The notes under the pieces: generated by a model
What the model was told of the DNA's origin: nothing
Seen by the model: only the letters and a program-made list of their open reading frames with translations
The model's database searches: none
Source of the DNA: Oscillospiraceae bacterium
GTDB taxonomy: Bacteria > Bacillota > Clostridia > Oscillospirales > Oscillospiraceae
Reading direction: 5' to 3'
NCBI GenBank assembly: GCA_009777775.1
Contig: WRLE01000008.1
Span: forward strand, 85,841-149,840
DNA length: 64,000 bases
In this document: one piece after another, positions 8,907 through 16,216 of the stretch
Layout of the letters: every line of letters starts with the position of its first letter
Position numbering within the stretch: position 1 is the first letter of the stretch
Position numbers and translations under genes: made by a program

Positions 8907-9212
8907 ATGCGTGAAATCAACTATGAAGGCTATTTTTGGCAAAGCAGTAAGATAAGACTGCGTGGCGTTGCGGAGGATGATTGGGAATTGCATTATGTAA
9001 ACCGCTTTGAGACTCCTGCAAGACTATTGTTAAATTATGAGGTTGAGCTTCCGCCAACAATAAAAGAAGCGCAGCAAGCCAATGGTGAATACCACGATGA
9101 AATCCTATATGGACTAACAAAAGATGAATTTATGTCTATCACCGATAATCTTGATTGTATTGACACAAAGACACATATGGAACAACGCCGTGAAGCTATC
9201 ACGGCATTATAA
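8907..9212 (+). pseudogene. GNAT acetyltransferase with in-frame internal deletion
   Basis: 101 codons with a good AAAGGAG site. The first half (IRLRGVAEDDWELHYVNRF, LLNYEVELPPT) is the start of a RimJ/RimL-like GNAT protein. At about residue 57 it jumps straight to NGEYHDEILYGLTKDEF, the characteristic extreme C-terminus of the same family. The whole acetyl-CoA binding core (roughly 100 residues in relatives) is missing, and about 20 unrelated residues follow. It should be unable to bind acetyl-CoA. Palindromic element c lies 50 nt downstream. The family assignment of both ends is from memory of the family, not a search. Confidence 0.6.
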
Positions 9213-9262
9213 AGATTCAATATATTTCAGAAAATCCAGTAATAGCTGCAATGTATACGCTG

Positions 9263-9321
9263 GGGACGGTTCTCCTATGCGATTTTCTCAATTGTATGAA
9301 ATCGCATAGAAGAACCGTCCC
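9263..9321. repeat. GGGACGG palindromic element, copy c (variant core)
   Basis: The arms GGGACGGTTCTCCTATGCGA and TCGCATAGAAGAACCGTCCC (extended by AAA/TTT inside) match at 22 of 23 positions. The outer GGGACGGTTCT is shared with the other copies, but the inner arm CTATGCGATTT differs. Confidence 0.8.
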
Positions 9322-9368
9322 TCTGGATTGTTGCTATACAAATAAGATGGATAGATAAAAAATATCTA

Positions 9369-9614
9369 TTATGATTCATCTATAGTGTCAAATATATCGG
9401 GTGAACAAGGCAAATCGTAATTCTCTTTGATATATAATAGCAACTCCTTTGCTTCACTTGTTGACATCAACTCAACCAAGGCTTGAATAATATCCTTAGT
9501 ATCGTCAATGGTATCATGAGGGCTGTAATGTATTGTAATAGAATAGCCTTCTGTTTTCATTTTGGCTGCATGTGGGTTCTTTTTCCCAGCCGAAAAATCA
9601 TAGTATTCTTTCAT
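9369..9614 (-). CDS. Probable antitoxin paired with BrnT-like toxin
   Basis: 81 aa. The start MKEYYDFSAGKKNPHAAKMK is like antitoxins that accompany BrnT/DUF497 toxins, where a KxxYDFS-type opening is common. The rest is acidic and helical (IIQALVELMSTSEAKELLLY). The ATG overlaps the toxin stop by 4 nt (9611-9614), so the two are co-translated. The order toxin-then-antitoxin is usual for brnT-brnA. No clear ribbon-helix-helix could be traced, so whether it binds DNA is unsure. Confidence 0.65.
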   Translation of the reverse strand: MKEYYDFSAGKKNPHAAKMKTEGYSITIHYSPHDTIDDTKDIIQALVELMSTSEAKELLLYIKENYDLPCSPDIFDTIDES

Positions 9615-9910
9615 AACTCTCCTTCATAAAGTTCCATTTCCTCAGTAACAGCTTTCCTTGCAGAGATTATACGGATAACTGTATCATCTTCACGGTAGCA
9701 ATGGCACACAACCATCAAGCGCAGCTTTTTACTTTCCCCAATGATGATGAATCTGTCTTCATAATGTGAATGTTCATCATCATCTATGATTATGGCATTG
9801 TCATCGAAAAATACTGTTGCTGCTTCTTTGAAAGAAACGCCGTGTTTATTGATATTTGCTAGGTTTTTATCACTGTCCCACTCAAAATGCTTCCCATTTA
9901 ATTCAACCAA
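9611..9910 (-). CDS. BrnT-like (DUF497) toxin
   Basis: 99 aa, TTG start with AGGAG 7 nt upstream. The DUF497 pattern is complete: FEWDSDKNLANINKHGVSF, EAATVFFDD, EHSHYEDRFIIIGES, and IRIISARKAVTEEMELYE at the end. BrnT proteins are small RelE-fold ribonucleases that block translation and are neutralised by the partner encoded just downstream. The pair is a type II toxin-antitoxin module in a region of mobile and broken genes. Confidence 0.85.
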   Translation of the reverse strand: MVELNGKHFEWDSDKNLANINKHGVSFKEAATVFFDDNAIIIDDDEHSHYEDRFIIIGESKKLRLMVVCHCYREDDTVIRIISARKAVTEEMELYEGEL

Positions 9911-9968
9911 GCAACTGCTCCTATCATTTTATTGATTTTCACGTTGAAACTTTTTTATTTCGTACCCT

Positions 9969-9997
9969 ATTATACTTTAATATAATGCATAAGGCAA
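9969..9997 (-). promoter_or_regulatory. Probable promoter of the toxin-antitoxin pair
   Basis: On the minus strand TTGCCT (9997-9992) is followed after 17 nt by TATAAT (9974-9969), about 60 nt before the toxin start. Confidence 0.45.
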
Positions 9998-10441
9998 GTA
10001 TCACTGAAGATTATTAATGAAGCTCTAGAAACAGTGGAGACGGTTCAGCGACACCAAACAGTAGAAAACTCTTTACCAAATCATTACAAAATACCATATT
10101 CTGATTTTACTTCTGTGCCCATATAATGGGTTAGGGAGTTTTTTATTACGATTCAGCATTGAATTTGTTAATGAATTAAGTCATTGCTGACCTATCAAAC
10201 AAAATGAACAGCGGGTGAACACCGGGGACGGTTCTTTTGTTCAGGGTGCTGCGAAAGACTCCATATATTGCTAAATCTTCCGCTTAACAGGATTGTGTAT
10301 TTGGAAATAATACGACATAAAATCTGGACTGATTGAAATAATCTCCCCGTATCCACGCTGGGAGAGGATGAAAAACCTTAATACTGCACGTATGATATAA
10401 ATCGCTAATTAGGCAAGAACAATTCATCTCTGGAGGATTTA
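9998..10441. other. Gene-free stretch with degraded repeats
   Basis: No credible gene is seen on either strand. The stretch holds a fragment of the GGGACGG family at about 10033-10048 (CAGTGGAGACGGTTCA), a clear half element at 10216-10243, and an AT-rich tail ending in the GGAGG site of the next gene. It looks like debris between accessory modules. Confidence 0.5.
10216..10243. repeat. GGGACGG element, half copy d
   Basis: TGAACACCGGGGACGGTTCT followed by TTTGTTCA is one complete arm of the family; the complementary arm is missing. It reads like a left half broken at its centre. Confidence 0.7.
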
Positions 10442-10864
10442 ATGAAGTATTACAAGAAAATTGTTGGGGAACGCATGTATCTATCGCCTGTAAGTGCTGA
10501 TGATGCAGATATTTATATTAAATGGATGAACGAAACTGTAGCTCAAAATTTTGGTCAGTATCCTTTGGTGGTCTCATCCAAAAATGACTTGAAATGGCTT
10601 TACGAACCACCTAGCGACATGCAGTGTTATGCTATTGTGCTCTTTGATGGTGATGTAATGATTGGTAGCATTAGCATACACAATATTGATCATCTCAATC
10701 GCAATGCGTTTATCGGTATTTTTATTGGAGAAGAAGAGCTTCGGAACAAGGGTTATGGAGCCGAAGCAATTCAATTGATACTTGCCTATGGATTCAAAAC
10801 GTTAAATCTACACAATGTTATGTTATCAGTTCATGAGGACAATGTTGAAGGCATTGAACAGTAG
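10442..10864 (+). pseudogene. GNAT acetyltransferase truncated at its C-terminus
   Basis: 140 codons with GGAGG before the ATG. It shows the GNAT fold: YLSPVSADDADIYIKWMNE, DGDVMIGSISIHNID (strand 4 region), the acetyl-CoA loop EEELRNKGYGAEAIQLIL, and NLHNVMLSVHEDNVEGI. Relatives continue for roughly 30-40 residues (YEKxGF and a C-terminal strand). Here the frame ends at EQ-stop, where the last codons GAA CAG TAG are already the outer arm of palindromic element e. The final strands needed for the fold are lost, so it is probably inactive. Confidence 0.75.
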
Positions 10865-10919
10865 GGACGGTTCTTTTGTTAATTTTTGAAATGAACAAAA
10901 GAACCGTCCCCATTGTTCA
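10853..10919. repeat. GGGACGG palindromic element, copy e, at a double gene-truncation point
   Basis: Inner arms GGGACGGTTCTTTTGTT (10864-10880) and its exact complement (10894-10910) match 17 of 17. Outer TTGAACA and TGTTCAG extend the symmetry. Its left end supplies the last codons of the truncated acetyltransferase; its right end supplies the last codons of the restriction-enzyme remnant. Confidence 0.85.
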
Positions 10920-11049
10920 GATTAATAGTACCGGGATTCATTCGTACATAGTGTAGTATTTCTGCAATTTGAATTGGCTTATAAAGATGCACCCTTGCAT
11001 TTGCTATTATTTTATCTAGTGCTGCTTTCGCCATTTCCCTATTTGCCAT
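10879..11049 (-). pseudogene. Type II restriction endonuclease remnant (HaeII-like N-terminus)
   Basis: 56 codons from the ATG at 11049. Residues 1-45 (for example ALDKIIANARVHLYKPIQIA) look like the N-terminus of HaeII-family restriction enzymes as I recall them. From residue 47 the frame enters palindromic element e (NGDGSFVHFKN) and stops. The ATG overlaps the methyltransferase stop by 11 nt, the usual tight coupling of a methylase-endonuclease pair. Function is certainly lost. The HaeII label is from memory and should be searched; the placement beside a cytosine methylase supports a restriction enzyme in any case. Confidence 0.5.
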
Positions 11050-12092
11050 CGTAATTACCTCGTCTTTCGATTCTTTTCAATGCGTTAATCATTTCTTTTG
11101 CGACTGCTTTTATTACCAGCACAGCAACACTATTACCTGTTTGTTTTTTTATACTACTGTAGGGAACAACAATTTTATATGTGTCAGGAAACCCTTGTAA
11201 CCTTAGCAACTCCCGTGCAGAAGGGCGTCGTTCGTTATTTATTAGAATATAATTTGCTGAAGCTCCTGCTCGCAGAGCGCACGAAATATGATGCGGTGTA
11301 ACTGACCCAGCCACATTTTCATGAGTAATATACGGACGTTCAAGCTCGATTTTCATTCGTTCGATTCTACTATTCTTTATATTTTCTTTTACCCATAATG
11401 TATCATCAACTTCATCATCCGGTTCAAGAACATCAAGTAATGTCTGCTTTTTATACTCCGGTATCGGTAATGGAAAGTGAAAATCTACATTATCAAGAAA
11501 TCCACATATGATTATACGTTCTCGTTTTTGTGGGACACCAAAATCAAGAGCGTTTAAGACTTTTGAATAGACATTATAGCCTAGTTGCTCCAGATGCTTG
11601 ATAATAACTTTGAAAGTGTTTCCGTTATCGTGAGCAATTAAGTTGCGTACATTCTCAAGCAAAAAAAGCAGAAGGTTTCTTTTCCATTAAAATACGTTCT
11701 ATGTCAAAAAAAAGAGTACCCTGTGTCTCATGATTAAATCCTTCTTTATCACCGATTATACTGAATGGTTGGCAAGGAAATCCTGCGAGCAATACATCAA
11801 AATCGGGAATACTACTTGCTTCAATTTTCGTTATATCTCCTGCTGGAATTTCTCCAAAATTCGCTTCATATGTTTTGCACGCCTGTTTATCCCATTCAGA
11901 CGAAAACACGCATTTACCACCTACACTCTCAAAACCCAGCCTAATTCCGCCAATTCCTGCAAATAAATCAATAAAGCGGAATGAATCCCATCGTTCTGAG
12001 GGGATTATTGAGTCAGGTAAGGATTCATCAATAAAATCATAAAGGGAAATTTGGTTAATGTTCACCACTCTTGTTTTGCTATCCCTAGTCAC
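11039..12092 (-). pseudogene. DNA (cytosine-5) methyltransferase, frameshifted in a T7 tract
   Basis: Start GTG at 12092 with GGAGG 8 nt upstream. The first part carries motif I (FIDLFAGIGGIRLGF) and the catalytic motif IV (GFPCQPFS). After EKKPSAF the frame stops at 11655. The rest continues in another frame from 11662: LLENVRN (motif VI), QKRERIIICGF (VIII), RPSARELLRLQGFPDTYKI (IX) and GNSVAVLVIKAVAKEM (X). One base too many in the T run (A at 11661-11667 on the plus strand, seven instead of six) explains the break; six T would read FLLENVRN. All motifs are otherwise present, about 350 aa. It is either a true frameshift, an assembly error, or a slippage switch. Its restriction partner downstream is broken. 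Confidence 0.8.
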
Positions 12093-12171
12093 TTTTATAA
12101 CCTCCATCAGCATTGTCCGCAACTTTTAGTTGATTCACTTTGTCTAAATAAGGGTGTTCAAAAAAGCTCAT
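12085..12171 (-). CDS. Possible 28-aa upstream ORF of the methyltransferase
   Basis: An ATG at 12171 has TTGAGGAA 9 nt upstream. It encodes MSFFEHPYLDKVNQLK... and ends 8 nt inside the methyltransferase gene. The GGAGG that serves the methyltransferase lies inside this ORF, so translation of the two could be coupled. No family recognised; it could equally be chance. Confidence 0.3.
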   Translation of the reverse strand: MSFFEHPYLDKVNQLKVADNADGGYKSD

Positions 12172-12406
12172 CTGGTCAGATTCCTCAATTCCCTCTCGTC
12201 ATTTATTGCATAGGTTTATTGATTTTCTCCCCGCTGTTCAATCTAGATATTGATCGGCGCGAAGCTCAGAAGTTATGTTTCAACTCGAGCGAAAAAGAAG
12301 GAAAAAACGTCGTTCGAACGCAGCAAAGCCACTAAATAGCACAACAAAGTAAATGTGTAAATACAATTTATAAAAGAAACACTTTTGAAGCATTATAAAT
12401 ATATGA
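12172..12406. other. Gene-free stretch
   Basis: No convincing gene, repeat or hairpin is seen. Frames on both strands are short and lack ribosome sites. Confidence 0.4.
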
Positions 12407-12661
12407 TGGATAGGGATTGAAAGCGAGAGTGAGCAAATAACAAGCAATATCCGCTACAACAATGGATATGGAAAGTGGTATTACGAATACAGAAGCGGCG
12501 AATTTGTGATGGTCAAGTCGGAAATAGCACGTATTGATGATATCGAGTGGGCTAATGACAAAGTAATTTGGCACACGATTATTGAAGAACTGATAGATGA
12601 TGTGATGGTAGTTACTATGGATCATCGCGAAGATATAACGGAACATAGGGGCAATAAATAG
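12407..12661 (+). pseudogene. C-terminal remnant of a lipoprotein related to the gene at 7173
   Basis: An open frame of 84 codons without a start codon near its beginning. It contains NGYGKWYYEYRSGEFVMVKS and then IEWANDKVIW, EELIDDVMVV. The pattern W-x-Y-x-Y-x-x-G-E-F-V followed by an acidic, aromatic tail is like WAMYSYINGEFV near the end of the lipoprotein at 7173-8675. It is probably what remains of a second member of that family. Confidence 0.4.
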
Positions 12662-12768
12662 CAGGTGAACAGTCTCCGTGTTCATGCTGCTCAGACTTGA
12701 CAGTTTTTGCGATATAAGGTAGAATTTGTAAACACGAGTATAATAATCATGTTTACAAGAGGTGTGTT

Positions 12769-14169
12769 ATGTTCATTGGAAGAGAAGCAGAATTAAGAAC
12801 ACTTGAGAAGCTATATTTAGAAGGATCTTTTCAGATGGTGGTGCTGTATGGACGCAGGCGGGTTGGAAAAACAACATTAATTTCTCAGTTTCTCTCAGAT
12901 AAACCTTCGATATTTTTTACTGCACAGGAAGTTAATGACAGCCTGAATCTGAGACAGCTCTCAAGGCGAGTATATGAATTTTTTGGTATACCAGAATCTG
13001 CCGGAGCTTTCGATAGCTGGATAAGTGCGTTTGAGTTCCTCTCGGAAAAAGCAAAAGAACACCAATTCGTTTTGGCTTTCGACGAATTTCCATATGCTGT
13101 AAATGCAAATAGAGCACTCAAATCTATTCTCCAGACGGCGATAGACCATAGTCTGAAAGAGACTTCCTTATTTTTGATTCTCTGTGGTAGTCAAATAGGT
13201 TTTATGGAGAATGAAGTACTTGGATACAAAAGCCCATTGTATGGCAGACGGACAGCTCAAATAAAGCTAGAGGGTTTTGACTATTATGATTCCGCAAAAA
13301 TGCTAACAGGTTTCAGCGATGAAGATAAAATAAAATTATACTCCTGTGTCGGCGGGACACCTCACTACTTGGCTCAAATCAAAGCAGGAGAAACATTCGA
13401 GGATAACATCAAGCGTCTGTTTTTTGACACTTCAGGCTATTTGTTCAACGAGCCCCTTATGCTGCTGCATCAGGAGCTTCGCGAGCCTGCAATGTATAAT
13501 TCCATCATATCTGCTATTGCTGGGGGAGCCTCAAAGCTAAATGAAATTGCCACCAAGATAAACGAAAACAGTCCAAAGGTGAGCAAGTATCTGCAAACTC
13601 TTGTGGATTTACATATAGTGCAAAAGATATATCCCTTTGGAGAAAACCAGCAAAACAGTCGCAAAGGCATCTATCGTATAGCGGATTTTTGTTACGATTT
13701 TTGGTACCGTTTCGTGTTTCCCTATAAGCAGGAAATCGAAAGCGGGAGTGGTGATCTCATTGCTGATACATTAGCATTTGGCGAGGGATTGTCTACCTAC
13801 ATTGGTAAGCCACCCTTTGAGAATATTTGTTTACAATATATGCGTCGCGCAAACAGGAAAGGAAAACTACCATTTACAGCAACTGCCTTCGGCTCGTGGT
13901 GGGGAACTGACCCTATATCAAAGTCGCAAGCTGATTTTGATGTTGTGGTTGCGAATCGAAACGAAAAACAAATCATTCTCGGTGAGTGCAAATGGACTGG
14001 AAGCATTAATATTTCAGCGGAAACAGAAAAGCTCCATGACAAAAAGCATTTACTTTCTGAATACAATGAACGATTCTTTTATTTATTCACAAGAACTCCA
14101 CCTAGAAGCGAGCTAAACCAACAAACAAAGGTAGTCACACAAGAAATGCTTTTTGACAACGATTTATGA
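12769..14169 (+). CDS. ATPase (archaeal ATPase/DUF234 family)
   Basis: 466 aa; GAGGTG before the ATG. The N-terminal P-loop ATPase has Walker A GRRRVGKTT (about residues 28-36) and Walker B-like FVLAFDEFPY, with an arginine region GSQIGFMENEVL. A winged-helix segment (KLNEIATKINENSPKVSKYLQTL) and a C-terminal DUF234 domain follow. The latter contains ADFDVVVANRN...IILGECKW, which resembles a PD-(D/E)XK nuclease core (D...ExK). These proteins are common in clostridial and archaeal genomes, often near mobile DNA; their task is unknown. It seems intact and stands alone, with element f about 100 nt after the stop. Confidence 0.85.
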   Translation: MFIGREAELRTLEKLYLEGSFQMVVLYGRRRVGKTTLISQFLSDKPSIFFTAQEVNDSLNLRQLSRRVYEFFGIPESAGAFDSWISAFEFLSEKAKEHQFVLAFDEFPYAVNANRALKSILQTAIDHSLKETSLFLILCGSQIGFMENEVLGYKSPLYGRRTAQIKLEGFDYYDSAKMLTGFSDEDKIKLYSCVGGTPHYLAQIKAGETFEDNIKRLFFDTSGYLFNEPLMLLHQELREPAMYNSIISAIAGGASKLNEIATKINENSPKVSKYLQTLVDLHIVQKIYPFGENQQNSRKGIYRIADFCYDFWYRFVFPYKQEIESGSGDLIADTLAFGEGLSTYIGKPPFENICLQYMRRANRKGKLPFTATAFGSWWGTDPISKSQADFDVVVANRNEKQIILGECKWTGSINISAETEKLHDKKHLLSEYNERFFYLFTRTPPRSELNQQTKVVTQEMLFDNDL

Positions 14170-14269
14170 TTGTCCATAAACCGTTTGACAGCATGATTTA
14201 CGGGTACAACCGTTGATAAGGAGATGTCAAATATAATCAAAATAGGATTATCTGTCTAGGTGCTTCCCA

Positions 14270-14329
14270 TGAACAGTGGGGACGGTACTTTTGTTCAAAT
14301 TTGAACAAAAATCTCGTCCCCACTGTTTA
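14270..14329. repeat. GGGACGG palindromic element, copy f
   Basis: TGAACAGTGGGGACGGTACT... faces its complement with no loop (AAATTT centre). The right arm has a few changes (AAAATCTCGTCCCC). It lies between the convergent ATPase and hydrolase genes. Confidence 0.85.
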
Positions 14330-14352
14330 CAACATTATCTGTACTTGCAATA

Positions 14353-15750
14353 TCAGTTTGCCTTAATCCACTCTACTATGTCTTGTAGTACCTGTGTTTC
14401 AACGCGGCTTTCGATAAGGTATTCATCTTGAAATTCCATTATGCTTGCTCCTATGGATGGCATGAACAAATGGTTTAATCCTTCATATAGTTTATATGTA
14501 ACATTATCACGTCCGGCAAGCAATTCTTGCCATAAGACGTAGTCAATGTCCGCGAATATTTGAAAATCATCTGCACCTTGTAAAATAAGGAAAGGCACAT
14601 GAATATTCTCAATGTAATCAGATACGGGATGTTCTTCCATTTCTCGGAAATAATATAAGGACGCATTTCCGAGAATTGCTGTGGTTTTAGCTTCTTCCTC
14701 CGACAAATCCATTAAAGCTGCGATTTGTTCATCATAAGGTACAAACTCAGCTAAAGCTGTGGTTTTTTCTTCTCCTTCCGGCATGGCTTCGAGCATAAGC
14801 AGCTGCTGGTCATAAGCGATTTCTAATAAAGAGCGGGGAGAACCTGCCAGGGAAATTATTCCCGCGAAACTACCTCCTTGGGCGTGGATGCGAGGTGCAA
14901 GCATACCACCCAGGCTATGTCCAAGTATAAAAACTCTGTCTGGGTCTATACGATAATCGGCTTTGAGCAGTTCGGCAGCTAAAATCGCATCTTCTATAGT
15001 TTCCTCATAGATTGTCATATCGTTACCAAACAGTTCGAGCATTTTCAATCCATGTGTGAAAGCTCGCTTGTCATATCGGATTGCAGCAATCCCGTTTGCT
15101 GCCAAATATTCAGCAATATCGCGAAAGGGCTTATTTAGAAAAACCGTCTCATCCATGTCATGGGAACCAGAACCATGCACCAAAACAACAGCAGGAATCT
15201 TTTCCACAATGTCATCGGGCATTGACAAGAGCCCATAAATAGGAAATTCCGTGCCATCACCAAGTAAAATAGGGTAATCCGTAAATCCATCATGGCTGAT
15301 GAGTTCTCTATCTTCAATCGTGATATACTCGTTAACAAACAAACCAGCAACAAACCCTTTTTCGGAAAACACTATTTGCAAAATGACACCGCTGTCCTCA
15401 TGTCTCGAGATGGTAAAGCAAATGTAATACCCATCGTAGGGTACATTTCTTATACTGAGAATCTCTTCGAAAGCACCAGCTTCTTCGATTATAGGTGTCC
15501 AAATCTCAGTTTCCAAGGCGGAGACCGATACTAACAGCTTCATTGTATCATCGAACATTTCATATGCTTGGTCAAAATCAGAGTTAGCCATCGCCGTGAC
15601 ATATGTTTCCGCAAGCTCATTGTAGAAAGCCCAGTCAATGTCGCCACTTTGCTCTGAAGCCTCAGGAGCCGTCGTTTTTGAGCAAGCTCCCAAAAGGCAT
15701 AGCAAACAAAGTAACAATAAAAAAGGAAAAATTCTAATCTTTTGTTTCAT
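14353..15750 (-). CDS. Lipoprotein alpha/beta hydrolase (with DUF3887-like N-terminal domain)
   Basis: 465 aa from the ATG at 15750 (AGGAG 10 nt upstream). Signal peptide with a long hydrophobic core and lipobox LLGAC, so it is anchored outside the cell membrane. Residues about 40-150 resemble the NTF2-like DUF3887 domain (YVTAMANSDFDQAYEMFDDTM). The hydrolase domain follows: oxyanion region VLVHGSGSHDMDE, nucleophile elbow GHSLGG, a late acid in GADDFQIF and catalytic His in YEGLNHLF. The substrate is probably an ester or peptide; not predictable further. A short leader ORF lies upstream. Confidence 0.85.
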   Translation of the reverse strand: MKQKIRIFPFLLLLCLLCLLGACSKTTAPEASEQSGDIDWAFYNELAETYVTAMANSDFDQAYEMFDDTMKLLVSVSALETEIWTPIIEEAGAFEEILSIRNVPYDGYYICFTISRHEDSGVILQIVFSEKGFVAGLFVNEYITIEDRELISHDGFTDYPILLGDGTEFPIYGLLSMPDDIVEKIPAVVLVHGSGSHDMDETVFLNKPFRDIAEYLAANGIAAIRYDKRAFTHGLKMLELFGNDMTIYEETIEDAILAAELLKADYRIDPDRVFILGHSLGGMLAPRIHAQGGSFAGIISLAGSPRSLLEIAYDQQLLMLEAMPEGEEKTTALAEFVPYDEQIAALMDLSEEEAKTTAILGNASLYYFREMEEHPVSDYIENIHVPFLILQGADDFQIFADIDYVLWQELLAGRDNVTYKLYEGLNHLFMPSIGASIMEFQDEYLIESRVETQVLQDIVEWIKAN

Positions 15751-15780
15751 CAATTATTTACTCCTAAAACCTATCGAATT

Positions 15781-15816
15781 TCACTTTGTCACCTTTTCTT
15801 CTATTTGTTTTTTCAC
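15781..15816 (-). CDS. Possible 11-aa leader peptide upstream of the hydrolase
   Basis: GGAGG (15830-15826) precedes a GTG at 15816 by 9 nt. The frame reads MKKQIEEKVTK then TGA. It lies between a minus-strand extended -10 box and the hydrolase start. The ribosome site is better than that of many real genes here, but the peptide is tiny and unconserved as far as can be judged. Confidence 0.3.
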   Translation of the reverse strand: MKKQIEEKVTK

Positions 15817-15914
15817 GGTTTCGCACCTCCAACGCAATTCACAGTTTTAAACCATTAATTGCAACACCACTGACGATTGATGGCGTGTTTGGCATTAGCT
15901 ATTTCCACATTTTG

Positions 15915-15923
15915 ATTATAGCA
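15915..15923 (-). promoter_or_regulatory. Extended -10 promoter element for the hydrolase
   Basis: TGCTATAAT on the minus strand matches the extended -10 form TGnTATAAT. No good -35 is visible. It lies about 170 nt before the hydrolase start. Confidence 0.4.
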
Positions 15924-15998
15924 CGCTACATGGGAAAAAACCATATGTTTGTTGACTCTAGTGTTTATTGACTCTTGTTCAATCCCATTGTTCATGCA

Positions 15999-16044
15999 AA
16001 AACCGCGGAAGCTACCTAATTGGTAGACCGCGGGTTTTCTTTTT
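15999..16044 (+). terminator. Strong hairpin with T-run before the phn operon
   Basis: AAACCGCGG and CTACC pair with GGTAG and CCGCGGGTTT around a TAATT loop, followed by TTTTCTTTTT on the plus strand. It sits between divergent genes, 170 nt before phnD, where no plus-strand gene ends. It may therefore be an attenuator of a longer phn leader, or a leftover terminator. Confidence 0.6.
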
Positions 16045-16091
16045 ACTAAATCATTACCAATTGATGATTACGAATTTTACTTCATTGTTAT

Positions 16092-16097
16092 TATAAT
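16092..16097 (+). promoter_or_regulatory. Possible -10 box of the phn operon
   Basis: TATAAT lies 120 nt before phnD, after the hairpin. A weak TTACGA is 18 nt upstream. TTTACA at about 16107 could be part of a Pho-type box, but a repeat array was not seen. Confidence 0.35.
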
Positions 16098-16216
16098 ACA
16101 CTAAAGTTTACAAAAGCATAACTCGCCAAACTAATGCCTATAAAACGCTAACAATCTTAGTGGCGCATAGCTTGGTGGCAAAAAAAAGAAACAATCTCGA
16201 AAGGAATTGTTACAAA

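Noticed and set aside
9998..10441. CRISPR array
   Set aside because: The repeats here and in the rest of the window are palindromes at irregular spacing without equal spacers; no cas genes are present.
15999..16044. T-box riboswitch
   Set aside because: The ACCGCGG piece recalls a T-box terminator, but the conserved AGGGTGG antiterminator bulge and a specifier stem were not found, and phn genes are not T-box targets.
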